Shown piece by piece: positions 46,530 to 57,152 of a stretch of 64,000 bases of DNA; position 1 is the first letter of the stretch; every line of letters starts with the position of its first letter. Position numbers and translations under genes: made by a program. The DNA is from Litoreibacter arenae DSM 19593 (GTDB lineage: Bacteria; Pseudomonadota; Alphaproteobacteria; Rhodobacterales; Rhodobacteraceae): NCBI RefSeq assembly GCF_000442275.2, contig NZ_KE557306.1:248001-312000 (forward strand). The letters run 5' to 3'. Under the pieces are notes generated by a model. That model worked only from the letters and a program-made list of their open reading frames with translations, made no database searches and was not told the origin of the DNA.

Positions 46530-47055
46530 TCTTGTCGCCAAATCCGCAGCCGAAGGGCTGCTGCCCGTCACCATCGGCGCGTTGACCCTTTCAGAGATTC
46601 CGCACCGCGAGGTCCATTCCATCGCACCCTTTAAGGGCGCGAAGGTCTCCACCGCGTTGAAGAAGGCTGTGGGCATTGAGTTGCCTGAAGCGGGACGCTC
46701 GACCACCAAGGGCGATGTGCAGGTCCTGTGGACCGCGCGCGGGCAGTATTTCCTGATCGGGGCCAAACCGCCCAAACTCCCCGCCGCGATCACGGACCAG
46801 TCCGACGCGTGGTGCGCGGTGGCGTTGACAGGGCCAAGCGCGGGTGACGCGCTGGCGCGGCTTTGTCCGCTGGATACCGCGAAGATGGGGCAGGGCGACG
46901 TTGCCCGGTCGCTCATCGGGCATATGTCGGCGATCATAGTCAAGCGGGTCGACGGCTTCGAGACCATTGTCTTCCGTGCCTTTGCCAGAACGCTGGTTCA
47001 CGAGTTGCGAAAGGTCATGACGTCGCTTGATGCCCAAGCCGCCTTGCCCGATTAA
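46522..47055 (+). CDS. soxG: Sarcosine oxidase, gamma subunit
   Basis: The 177-residue gamma subunit, structural, required for the heterotetramer. The start is GTG 46522 and overlaps soxA by eight bases. It matches the family's IAPFKGAK and VALTGPSAGDALARLCPLD segments. It ends the operon; no glyA, folD or purU gene follows in this window. Confidence 0.9.
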   Translation: MIDLVAKSAAEGLLPVTIGALTLSEIPHREVHSIAPFKGAKVSTALKKAVGIELPEAGRSTTKGDVQVLWTARGQYFLIGAKPPKLPAAITDQSDAWCAVALTGPSAGDALARLCPLDTAKMGQGDVARSLIGHMSAIIVKRVDGFETIVFRAFARTLVHELRKVMTSLDAQAALPD

Positions 47056-47106
47056 AACAAACGCGGTCACTGGACTCTGGAGCCGCGCGGACCGATATTC
47101 TGGTCC

Positions 47107-49059
47107 ATGAGCTTGCCACCCGGTTTCCTTGACGAATTACGCTCCCGCACCTCGATCGCGCAGGTGGTCGGGCGCAAGGTCATGTGGGACACGCGCAAGT
47201 CCAATCAGGGCAAGGGCGATATGTGGGCGCCTTGTCCGTTCCATCAGGAAAAATCCGCCAGCTTTCACGTCGACGACCGCAAAGGGTACTACTACTGCTT
47301 CGGCTGCCACGCGAAGGGCGATGCGCTCGGCTTCATTCAGGAAACCGAGAACGTGTCGTTTATGGAGGCGGTCGAGATCATGGCGCGGGAGGCTGGCATG
47401 ACCATGCCCGCCCGCGACCCGCAGGCGCAGAAGAAGGCCGACCGGCGCACGCAGCTGGCCGATGTGATGGAGCAGGCGGCGCAGTTCTACCGGCTGCAAT
47501 ACAAAGCCGGGGCAGGGGCCGCCGCGCGGGACTACATCAACAAACGCGGGCTTTCCCCGCAGACGCAAGACCAGTTCGAGATCGGCTTCGCGCCCGATGG
47601 TTGGCAAAACCTGTGGGATCATCTGACCGGCAAGGGCGTGGCGGAGGAATTGATCCTTGCCGCCGGACTGGCCAAGGAATCAAACAAGGGCGGCAAGCCT
47701 TATGATACGTTTCGTAACCGCATCATGTTCCCGATCCGTGATCCCCGCAAACGCTGCATCGCGTTCGGTGGTCGTGCGATGGACCCGAATGACAACGCCA
47801 AATACCTGAACTCCCCCGAGACGGAACTGTTCGACAAGGGCCGCTCGCTCTACAACCACGGCCCCGCGCGGGAAGCGGCGGGCAAGGGACAACCGCTGAT
47901 CGTGGCGGAAGGCTATATGGACGTGATTGCCTTGGCGGCGGCGGGTCTGACGGCCTCGGTCGCGCCCTTGGGCACTGCCGTGACGGAAACGCAGTTGCAG
48001 CTGTTGTGGCGCATCTCGCCCGAGCCGGTGATCGCGCTGGACGGTGACAAGGCGGGCATCGGTGCCGCGATGCGCCTTATTGACTTGGCGCTGCCGATGT
48101 TGTCCGCAGGCCAGTCCCTGCGCTTTTGCGTTCTGCCCGAAGGGTTGGACCCTGACGATCTGATCAAGACCCAAGGCGTCGATGCCATGCGCGAGTTGGT
48201 CGAAAACTCCAAGCCGCTGGTGCATCTGCTGTGGCAGCGGGAGACCGAGGGCAAGGTTTTCGACAGCCCCGAGCGCCGCGCCGCGCTGGATCAGTCCCTG
48301 CGCGAGGCGTTGAAGAAGATCACCGACGGCAACCTGCGCAGCCATTACGGCCACGAAATCAAGCGCCTGCGGGCCGATCTGTTCGGCCTGAACGAGGCAC
48401 CGCGCGAAAATACGTGGCAACGGAGCCGTGGGCCGTGGAAGGGCAAAAGCAAGTTTCCCGACAAAGGTGTCGCCGTGGCGTCGACCAAGAACTCCCTGCT
48501 GGCGCAAAGCACGGATGTGGAAGAGCGGGTGCGCGAGGCCGTCATTCTGGTGATCCTCATGGCGCATCCGGATTTGCTGAACCACTTTCTCGCCGATCTG
48601 GAAACGCTGGACTTGCACGGTGAAGACCACCGCAAGATCCTGTCGGCGCTGCTGCGTCACAGCGACGAGACCGACGCGGAGCATTTGAAAAACATCCTCA
48701 CCGCAGAGATCGGGGCCGCGCCCCTTGAAAAGCTCTGGTCGCTGAGCCATGTGCAGATTGCGCCCGCCGTTCGGGCAGGCGCGGACCCGACGCTCACCCG
48801 TATGACCATGGCCGAGGAGTTGGCAAAGCTGGAGGCCCGGCGTGGTATCCAGCGTGAAATAGAAGATGCGGTGGAAGACCTTGCAGGGGTCGCCGACGAG
48901 GCGCTGACATGGCGGGTCGGACAGGCGGCGGAAGCCCGCAATGCGTCGATGCGCAGCAAGGGCATCTCGGACGGGGGTGACGGCGAGGATCGCGGCTCTA
49001 TGTCCGACTATCTGCAATCGCTGATCGACGGCGAGATTTGGGTCAAGAAAGGGCGTTAA
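47107..49059 (+). CDS. dnaG: DNA primase
   Basis: A 650-residue primase. The CHC2 zinc finger shows C43, H46, C64, C67 in PCPFHQEKS and YYYCFGCH. TOPRIM residues are visible in VAEGYMDVIALAAAG and IALDGDKAG. A C-terminal DnaB-interacting region is poorly conserved, as is normal. The next gene is rpoD, as in the ancestral macromolecular-synthesis arrangement (rpsU is missing). Confidence 0.96.
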   Translation: MSLPPGFLDELRSRTSIAQVVGRKVMWDTRKSNQGKGDMWAPCPFHQEKSASFHVDDRKGYYYCFGCHAKGDALGFIQETENVSFMEAVEIMAREAGMTMPARDPQAQKKADRRTQLADVMEQAAQFYRLQYKAGAGAAARDYINKRGLSPQTQDQFEIGFAPDGWQNLWDHLTGKGVAEELILAAGLAKESNKGGKPYDTFRNRIMFPIRDPRKRCIAFGGRAMDPNDNAKYLNSPETELFDKGRSLYNHGPAREAAGKGQPLIVAEGYMDVIALAAAGLTASVAPLGTAVTETQLQLLWRISPEPVIALDGDKAGIGAAMRLIDLALPMLSAGQSLRFCVLPEGLDPDDLIKTQGVDAMRELVENSKPLVHLLWQRETEGKVFDSPERRAALDQSLREALKKITDGNLRSHYGHEIKRLRADLFGLNEAPRENTWQRSRGPWKGKSKFPDKGVAVASTKNSLLAQSTDVEERVREAVILVILMAHPDLLNHFLADLETLDLHGEDHRKILSALLRHSDETDAEHLKNILTAEIGAAPLEKLWSLSHVQIAPAVRAGADPTLTRMTMAEELAKLEARRGIQREIEDAVEDLAGVADEALTWRVGQAAEARNASMRSKGISDGGDGEDRGSMSDYLQSLIDGEIWVKKGR

Positions 49060-49080
49060 GCCCGATGGATAAACCGACGT

Positions 49081-49130
49081 GCGAATCAGTCTGATTCGCG
49101 CTATTGATTCGGGTAGATTCGCGCGAATCA
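49081..49130. promoter_or_regulatory. Five GANTC (CcrM-type) sites in rpoD leader
   Basis: GAATC at 49083, GATTC at 49093, 49106 and 49116, and GAATC at 49125 fall in 47 bases. They are built from two inverted repeats: GCGAATCA-GTC-TGATTCGC (49081-49099) and GATTCGCGCGAATC (49116-49129). GANTC is methylated by CcrM in alphaproteobacteria, so rpoD expression may depend on the replication cycle. Confidence 0.6.
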
Positions 49131-49158
49131 CCCTCAGGCGCTTTTTTGGAGGCATTTC

Positions 49159-51138
<1,980 letters not shown>

Positions 51139-51139
51139 C

Positions 51140-51164
51140 AAAAGGCGCCCCTCGGGGCGCTTTT
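51140..51164. terminator. Bidirectional terminator of rpoD and dksA-like gene
   Basis: AAAAGGCGCCCC-TC-GGGGCGCTTTT gives a strong GC stem flanked by A- and T-runs, usable in both directions between the convergent rpoD and the DksA-like gene. Confidence 0.85.
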
Positions 51165-51195
51165 CATTTGCATCCGGGTTTTGTTCAAAAACCAG

Positions 51196-51513
51196 TTATT
51201 TCGCGCATTTGCGACAAAACGGGGTGTAGGGGACCAACTCCAACCGCGCTTCGCTGATCTCGTCGCCGCAGGTCACGCAGTAGCCGAACTCGCCCGCTTC
51301 GATCCGCTTAAGTGCTGCATCAATGCGCGTGATTTCGGCGGCCGCACTATTGCCCAGACCTTCTAGCACTTCGTCAGTTTCCCGTTCGGTGGCCAACTCC
51401 TCCCAATCCTTCGAGTTGTGCGTATCAAGCTCCGCATCGACCTCTTCGCTCCGCTCGACAAGTTCCGCGCGGCGGGCGGTAAGTTTTGCTTTGTATCCAG
51501 CTGTTGTGGTCAT
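51196..51513 (-). CDS. DksA/TraR-family zinc finger regulator
   Basis: A 105-residue short DksA-like protein that could bind the RNA polymerase secondary channel with ppGpp. A helical coiled coil (residues 5-70) precedes the zinc finger C79-V-T-C82 ... C100-R-K-C103. It is shorter than DksA proper (about 150) and resembles the TraR/YocK branch. ATG 51513 follows GGAGGAG. Confidence 0.88.
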   Translation of the reverse strand: MTTTAGYKAKLTARRAELVERSEEVDAELDTHNSKDWEELATERETDEVLEGLGNSAAAEITRIDAALKRIEAGEFGYCVTCGDEISEARLELVPYTPFCRKCAK

Positions 51514-51651
51514 GGAATGACTCCTCCTTTTCAATCTCAGCGTAGAGTTGGCGTACTCACACGACATTGACCGAAATCAACCGCGAACCCGTCTTGCCTG
51601 CGACACCGCCCCACATCCCAACGCGGGGCAACGGGCTTTAGTTTCAACAAC

Positions 51652-52092
51652 ATGGCACGGCTTGACCCAGACCCGCATATCTCCGCGCTGACCCAAGGTG
51701 CGGATGTGGTCGTGTTCGACGGCGTTTGCGTGCTGTGTTCCGGTTTCCTGAAATTCATGCTGCGTCGGGATCAGCGCCGGCGGTTCAAATTCGTCATTGC
51801 GCAGTCCGATCTGGGTGAGACTCTCTACGCACATCTTGGCCTGAAATCGGCCGACTACGACACGAATGTCGTCATCGTCGACGGTCATATCTACACCAAG
51901 CTGGATGCCTTCGCCGCGGCCATGGGTGCGCTTGGCGGCATCTGGCGCGTGGCTACAGTGACGCGCATCCTGCCGCGCGGGCTGGCCGATTGGCTTTACG
52001 ACCGCATCGCCCGCAACCGCTACGCCGTCTTTGGCAAAACAGACACGTGCCTGCTCCCGACATCTGACATTCAGGACCGCTTTCTTGCCTGA
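51652..52092 (+). CDS. DCC-family thiol-disulfide oxidoreductase-like protein (DUF393)
   Basis: A 146-residue DUF393 protein. The D-G-x-C-x-x-C motif is FDGVCVLCSG, C26 and C29. RDQRRRFKFVIAQSDLG is typical of the family. The role is probably in redox or membrane-linked thiol chemistry but unproven. Its last eight bases overlap a TTG start of the next gene. Confidence 0.85.
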   Translation: MARLDPDPHISALTQGADVVVFDGVCVLCSGFLKFMLRRDQRRRFKFVIAQSDLGETLYAHLGLKSADYDTNVVIVDGHIYTKLDAFAAAMGALGGIWRVATVTRILPRGLADWLYDRIARNRYAVFGKTDTCLLPTSDIQDRFLA

Positions 52093-53734
52093 AAAAATCC
52101 TCTTGCTGGGGGCCACTGGCCTGTTTGGCGGCCATCTCGCGCGCCAACTCGCCAAACGAGACGAACTCTCGCTGACCATCGCAGGCCGCACGCTCTCGAC
52201 GCTGAAACCTTTGGCGCAAGAGTTGGGCGCAACCCCGCTGGCCCTTGACCGCAGTGACGTTGCCGCGGTGCAAAAGGCGCTTGGCGCATTGCGTCCTTTC
52301 GCGGTCATCGACTGCTCCGGCCCGTTCCAAAGCTACGGCGCAGCGCCCTATGCCTTTGCCGAAGCGGTCCTGATGGCAGGGGCGCATTATCTCGACATCG
52401 CAGACGGGGCAGAGTTCGTCGCTGGCATCACCGCGCTAGACGGTTTGGCGAAAGAGAAAGGCTTGTGCGCGTGGTCCGGTGCCTCCACAACGCCCGCCCT
52501 GTCCTCGGCCATCGCGGCGGACCTGATCCAAGGTCTGGACCGCGTCGACTTGATCGAGACCACCATCGTCCCCGGCAACAAAACCCCGCGTGGCTTGTCG
52601 GTCATGCGGGCGATCCTGGGGCAGGTGGGCAGGCCGTTTCCGCGCTGTCGCGGCGGACGTATCGAGACCGCATACGGGTGGGCAGACAGCACCCGCGTTG
52701 CACCCAAGGTCGATGCAACCACGCTGAAACCGCGTCTCGCTGCGCTGGTAAACACCCCCGACGCGGCCCTATTCCCCAAGCATTTTAACGCCGCCACCGT
52801 CGCCGCCCGCGCGGGGCTGGAGCTGCCCCTGTTCCACCGCGCCTTGACGCTCGCCCGTCATATCGTCCCCGCATTGCGTATTCCGTCGCTGGAGCCGCTT
52901 GCCAAGCCGCTCCTTCATCTGTCGAACATGTTTACAGGCTTCGGGTCGGACGCAGGCGGTATGCGGGTCCGGGTTCAAGGGGTGCAGAATGACCAACGCC
53001 AAGAGCGGATATGGGACATGATTATTCCCGACGGCCACGGTCCCAAAACGCCGGTGCAGCCGGTGGCGATCCTGCTGGACCAACTGCTCGCCGGTCGCAT
53101 CGAAGCAGGCGCACGCCCCGCGCTTGCGGCCTTTACGCGTGCCGAGGCCGAAGCGCAGCTTGCCACGATTCACGCGAAGTTCGAACGCCGCGACCGCGAC
53201 CTGACCCCGATCTTCGCACAGGCTCTGGGGGCTGACTTCAAGACGTTGCCCAAGCCCGTCCAGGCCTTGCACAGCCCCGCTAACGTCACGCGGTTCAAAG
53301 GTAAGGCACAGGTCACGTGCGCCACGACCCCGCTTGCCAAACTCGCGGCCATGATGGGCGGGTTCCCTTTGCGAGGTGGGGCCGTGCCTGCGCAGGTCGA
53401 GATCAGCGCCGACGGCCAAACCGAGACATGGACCCGCAGAATGGGCGCAAAAACCTTCCGGTCTACTTTGCGCTACGACCCTGCCACAGACATGACGGAG
53501 CAATTCGGCCCCTTGATCTTCGGTCTCGACCTGACCGCGAAAAATGGCAAGCTCCACTTTCCAGTCACCACAGGCCGCGCCTTCGGGCTGATCCCGATCC
53601 CGCACGTCCTGACACCGGTGAGTGACACAACTGAAAGAGAAGACGCGCAAGGCCGCTTCTGCTTCGACGTGCGCCTCAGCTTGCCCTCCGGCGCGTTGAT
53701 CGTGCATTACAAAGGGGATCTGGAGCCGCAATGA
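52085..53734 (+). CDS. Saccharopine-dehydrogenase-like protein with C-terminal DUF4166
   Basis: A 549-residue fusion-type protein. The N-terminal Rossmann (LLLGATGLFGGHLARQLA) and saccharopine-reductase-like region give way to a C-terminal DUF4166 domain (about the last 170 residues, including GGFPLRGGAVPAQVE). No ATG is available near the motif; TTG 52085 (within the DCC gene's last codons) is the best start. Substrate unknown. The gene is coupled to YjbQ by an ATGA overlap. Confidence 0.8.
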   Translation: MPEKILLLGATGLFGGHLARQLAKRDELSLTIAGRTLSTLKPLAQELGATPLALDRSDVAAVQKALGALRPFAVIDCSGPFQSYGAAPYAFAEAVLMAGAHYLDIADGAEFVAGITALDGLAKEKGLCAWSGASTTPALSSAIAADLIQGLDRVDLIETTIVPGNKTPRGLSVMRAILGQVGRPFPRCRGGRIETAYGWADSTRVAPKVDATTLKPRLAALVNTPDAALFPKHFNAATVAARAGLELPLFHRALTLARHIVPALRIPSLEPLAKPLLHLSNMFTGFGSDAGGMRVRVQGVQNDQRQERIWDMIIPDGHGPKTPVQPVAILLDQLLAGRIEAGARPALAAFTRAEAEAQLATIHAKFERRDRDLTPIFAQALGADFKTLPKPVQALHSPANVTRFKGKAQVTCATTPLAKLAAMMGGFPLRGGAVPAQVEISADGQTETWTRRMGAKTFRSTLRYDPATDMTEQFGPLIFGLDLTAKNGKLHFPVTTGRAFGLIPIPHVLTPVSDTTEREDAQGRFCFDVRLSLPSGALIVHYKGDLEPQ

Positions 53735-54153
53735 CCACGTTTACCATCCCGACAAACGGCCAAGGCCTTTACGAGTTCACCCGCGAGGTGCGGCAATGGC
53801 TGGAAAAGCAACCACCCCGCACCGGCGTGCTGACGCTTTTTGTGTGCCACACGTCCTGTTCGTTGCTCATTCAGGAAAACGCAGACCCCGAGGTGCAGAC
53901 CGACCTGCGCAACTTCTTCGCGCGGCTGGTGCCGCCGACGACTGACCCCGCCATGTCCTACCTGACCCACACCTATGAGGGGCCGGACGACATGCCCGCC
54001 CACATCAAGGCGGCGATGATGCCGGTGTCGCTGTCCATTCCCGTTGAGAATGGCACGATGATGCTTGGCACGTGGCAGGGAATTTACCTTTTCGAGCACC
54101 GCGACCACCCGCATCAACGGCAGGTGGTCGCAGCACTGACAGCCGCCGCCTAA
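53731..54153 (+). CDS. YjbQ-family protein (UPF0047)
   Basis: A 140-residue single-domain protein. HTSCSLLIQENADP and GTWQGIYLFEHR hold the conserved histidines of the UPF0047/YjbQ family; some members have weak thiamin-phosphate synthase activity. It overlaps the preceding gene by four bases and its stop overlaps the convergent SDR stop (CTAA). Confidence 0.93.
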   Translation: MTTFTIPTNGQGLYEFTREVRQWLEKQPPRTGVLTLFVCHTSCSLLIQENADPEVQTDLRNFFARLVPPTTDPAMSYLTHTYEGPDDMPAHIKAAMMPVSLSIPVENGTMMLGTWQGIYLFEHRDHPHQRQVVAALTAAA

Positions 54154-54821
54154 TTCGTCGGCGTCAGGAAGACCTCGCGGATCGTTGCCCGCTGGGGTGC
54201 CTCCACCGCGTGCATGACGGCGTGGGCCACATCCTCCGGCTTCAGTTTGTCGGGCTTGGCTTCGTCGAAGAACTCGGTGTCGACCATGCCCGGTGCAATC
54301 ACCGTGCAGCGCCCGCCCCATTCCGCCATCTCCTGGCTCAGGTTGCCCGCGAAGCCGTGGATAAACCACTTCGTCGCGCCATAGATCGAGCCTTTCAGAT
54401 GCACACGACCGGCTTGTGAGCCAGTGACGACATAGTGCCCCTTGCTCTTGCGCAGATGGGGCAGGGCGGCATGCGCGGTATAGAGCGCGCCCATGATGTT
54501 CAGGTCAACCATCCCCTTCCAATCCTCAGGGTCGCCACCTTCGGTGCCCGCCTGCGACGCGCCGCGGCCCGCATTGGCGAAGACAGCGCTCAACCCGTCA
54601 TGTGCCTCGGCAAATGCGTCAATCGCCTTCTTTTGCCCGTCCAGCGAGGTCGCGTCGCCCCCATAGACTTTGGATGGGCCGTCGAGGCTTTCGGCCAACG
54701 CCTCCAGCTTGTCCTTGCTGCGGGCGAACAGCCCGACATGCCAGCCTGCCTCCGAGGCGGCTTTCGCGGTTGCGGCGCCGATGCCGGATGATGCACCGGT
54801 GATGAAGATTGTCTTGGTCAT
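54150..54821 (-). CDS. Short-chain dehydrogenase/reductase (SDR)
   Basis: A 223-residue classical SDR. TGASSGIGAATA gives the NAD(P) site, NAGRG the adenine region, Ser in VTGSQAG and YGATK the active site. ATG 54821 has an AAAGGAG site. The substrate is unspecified. Ends against YjbQ's stop, transcribed divergently from nrdR. Confidence 0.87.
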   Translation of the reverse strand: MTKTIFITGASSGIGAATAKAASEAGWHVGLFARSKDKLEALAESLDGPSKVYGGDATSLDGQKKAIDAFAEAHDGLSAVFANAGRGASQAGTEGGDPEDWKGMVDLNIMGALYTAHAALPHLRKSKGHYVVTGSQAGRVHLKGSIYGATKWFIHGFAGNLSQEMAEWGGRCTVIAPGMVDTEFFDEAKPDKLKPEDVAHAVMHAVEAPQRATIREVFLTPTN

Positions 54822-55003
54822 GAGGTTCTCCTTTAAGGGGGTATTCGATTTCCATCCTTGCTCAACGCATGGCCCCCGCGCTGCGTTCCGCCCCATGTCT
54901 TGCGGCGCGAATTCCCCTCTACCCAAACTGTAGCGGACCCCCTATAGTGCCTGTGGATAACTGGGGGTAAACACCCAGACAGGTAGGATAGAGGGAAAAA
55001 GCG

Positions 55004-55471
55004 ATGCGCTGTCCGTTTTGTGGAAATGTCGATACTCAAGTGAAGGACTCGCGTCCGGCCGAAGATCATGTGGCGATCCGTCGCCGTCGCTTCTGCCCTG
55101 CCTGCGGAGGCCGCTTTACCACCTATGAGCGCGTGCAGCTGCGCGATCTGGTGGTCATCAAGTCCTCCGGCAAACGCGAGGATTTCGACCGCGACAAGCT
55201 GGAACGCTCCATCCGCATCTCCATGCAGAAACGTCCCGTCGATCCCGAGCGCATCGACCAGATGATCTCCGGCATCGTGCGCAGACTTGAAAGCATGGGC
55301 GAGACCGATATCAAATCCACCGCCATAGGCGAGATCGTGATGGAGGCGCTGGCCCGCATCGACACCGTCGCCTATGTGCGGTTCGCATCGGTCTACAAGA
55401 ACTTCCAGGAAGCCGACGATTTCGAGGATTTCGTCCACGAGCTGCGCCCCCCTGTAGGTAAAGACGACTGA
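55004..55471 (+). CDS. nrdR: Transcriptional repressor NrdR
   Basis: The 155-residue regulator of ribonucleotide reductase genes. Zinc ribbon: C3, C6 (CPFCG), C31, C34 ([10 protein letters not shown]). The ATP-cone domain spans about residues 49-139. ATG 55004 is preceded by a weak site. It is four bases from ribD, the classic nrdR-ribD order. Confidence 0.97.
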   Translation: MRCPFCGNVDTQVKDSRPAEDHVAIRRRRFCPACGGRFTTYERVQLRDLVVIKSSGKREDFDRDKLERSIRISMQKRPVDPERIDQMISGIVRRLESMGETDIKSTAIGEIVMEALARIDTVAYVRFASVYKNFQEADDFEDFVHELRPPVGKDD

Positions 55472-55475
55472 CCCC

Positions 55476-56582
55476 ATGACACAGCCCGATGACCAGCGAT
55501 GGATGGCCTTGGCGCTGTCGCTGGGCAGACGGGGACTGGGCCAGACTTGGCCCAACCCGGCCGTGGGCTGCGTGATTGTCAAAGACGGTCGCGTGCTGTC
55601 GCGGGGCTGGACGCAAGCGGGCGGACGCCCCCACGCGGAACAGGTGGCGCTGTCACAGCTTGCCCCGAACGCCGCCAACGGTGCCACCGCCTATGTCACG
55701 CTGGAGCCTTGTGCGCATACAGGCCAAACGCCGCCCTGTGCCTCTGCACTGATCGAGGCGGGCCTTGCGCGCGTCGTTGTCGCCACCGGCGACCCTGACG
55801 CGCGGGTGTCGGGCAGGGGCCTCGCCATGTTGCGCGAGGCAGGGTTGGAGGTGACGACCGGCGTTCTGGAAGACGAAGCCCGCCGCGACCAGCAGGGCTT
55901 CCTCCTGCGCGTGACCGAAGGCCGCCCCCTCGTGACGCTCAAACTAGCATCGTCTTTCGACGGACGTATCGCCACCGCTGCGGGTGAAAGCCAGTGGATC
56001 ACCGGCCCGCAATCCCGTCTTCAGGTGCAGGCCCTCCGCGCCAACCATGACGCGGTGATGGTCGGCGGCCGCACCGCGCGCGAGGACCTGCCCTCCCTCA
56101 CCCTGCGCGGCATGGGCGCGCGTCGCCAGCCTGTGCGTATCGTGATCAGCGCGGGGTTGAACCTTCCCACGCTCGGCCCGCTCGCTGAAGACACCAGCGG
56201 CGCCCCCGTCTGGCTGATCCACGGGGCCAATGCGCCGCAAAAGGCGCGGGATTTCTGGGCCGACCGTGGCGCGACACTGATCGAGGTCGCGCAAGATCCG
56301 TCCGGTCTCGACATGACGGCCGCGCTTCGAGCCTTGGGGCAGGCCGGTCTGACCCGCGTGCTGTGCGAGGGCGGAGGCTCCCTCGCCGCGTCCCTGCTTA
56401 AGGCGCAGCTGGTGGACCAGATCGTCGGTTTCACCGCGGGCGTTATACTGGGGTCAGACGGGCTGCCCAGCCTTGGCCCGCTCGATGCGCCCAAGTTGAG
56501 CGATGCCCCGCGCTTCGCGCTGACCGAGACGCGCCGAGTCGGCGCGGACGTCATGCATGTCTGGCACCGCGCCGACAAATAA
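55476..56582 (+). CDS. ribD: Riboflavin bifunctional deaminase/reductase RibD
   Basis: A 368-residue bifunctional enzyme for the second and third steps of riboflavin synthesis. Deaminase zinc ligands are in H53-A-E55 and PCAHTGQTPPC (C79, C88). The reductase domain follows from about residue 145. Start ATG 55476. In the common alphaproteobacterial order it is followed by ribE; here a capsule locus and a small gene intervene. Confidence 0.96.
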   Translation: MTQPDDQRWMALALSLGRRGLGQTWPNPAVGCVIVKDGRVLSRGWTQAGGRPHAEQVALSQLAPNAANGATAYVTLEPCAHTGQTPPCASALIEAGLARVVVATGDPDARVSGRGLAMLREAGLEVTTGVLEDEARRDQQGFLLRVTEGRPLVTLKLASSFDGRIATAAGESQWITGPQSRLQVQALRANHDAVMVGGRTAREDLPSLTLRGMGARRQPVRIVISAGLNLPTLGPLAEDTSGAPVWLIHGANAPQKARDFWADRGATLIEVAQDPSGLDMTAALRALGQAGLTRVLCEGGGSLAASLLKAQLVDQIVGFTAGVILGSDGLPSLGPLDAPKLSDAPRFALTETRRVGADVMHVWHRADK

Positions 56583-56803
56583 CCCCCGAAATAGCTCTAC
56601 ATTTCAATGGTCTCACGCTTTGTGAGCATCTTCTCACACGCCCGTGATGCTGTCGGCTTTTATGAAGACTGAATGTGCGTAATAGCACAGAAATTAGCCA
56701 AAGATCTAGAAAATGCGCATTGAGACACGTTCGAGTATGCCTCATATTGGCTTCATCAAACGGCAACATGCCAAACCAAACAAACCAAACTGGAGTACAC
56801 AAA

Positions 56804-57088
56804 ATGAAAACCATCGTCGCAATCCTCGCCCTGTCCGCCGCTGCACCCGCATTCGCTGACGTCACAAACCCGCAAGCCTTCTTCGCTCAAGGCAACGCCT
56901 CTGCCGCTGAACGCGTTGTGGCCGAAACCTCCACCGGCGATCTGAACGCCGCCCTGCGGATCGGTGCCAGCGCAAACGAAAGCGCTGCCGAGCAGAACGT
57001 CGCGATCAGAGGCGCGGATGTCAGCCGCAGCGTGCAAGCCAAGTTCGCACTGGGCAACGACTCCGCTGCCGAGCGTTTCGTGAAGTAA
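56804..57088 (+). CDS. Small secreted protein with SAAER repeats
   Basis: A 94-residue exported protein (signal peptide ending AFADV). The mature part has three imperfect repeats: FAQGNASAAERVV, GASANESAAEQNV and FALGNDSAAERFV. Consensus: G-N-x-S-A-A-E-R-x-V. No family with known function was recognised. ATG 56804 follows TGGAG. Lies between ribD and a terminator, on its own. Confidence 0.75.
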   Translation: MKTIVAILALSAAAPAFADVTNPQAFFAQGNASAAERVVAETSTGDLNAALRIGASANESAAEQNVAIRGADVSRSVQAKFALGNDSAAERFVK

Positions 57089-57116
57089 CCCACGACAGGT
57101 CTCCTCCCTGACCCGG

Positions 57117-57152
57117 AAAGGCTCCCTCGTATTGCGCGAGGGGGCCTTTTTT
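57117..57152 (+). terminator. Terminator of the SAAER-repeat gene
   Basis: AAAGGC(T)CCCTCG pairs with CGAGGG(G)GCCTTT around a short loop and ends in TTTTTT. It directly adjoins the end of kpsC, which runs towards it. Confidence 0.88.

Noticed and set aside
54939-54975. NrdR box in front of nrdR
   Set aside because: CTATAGTG is only a partial match; the nearby CTGGG/CCCAG repeat does not fit the consensus.
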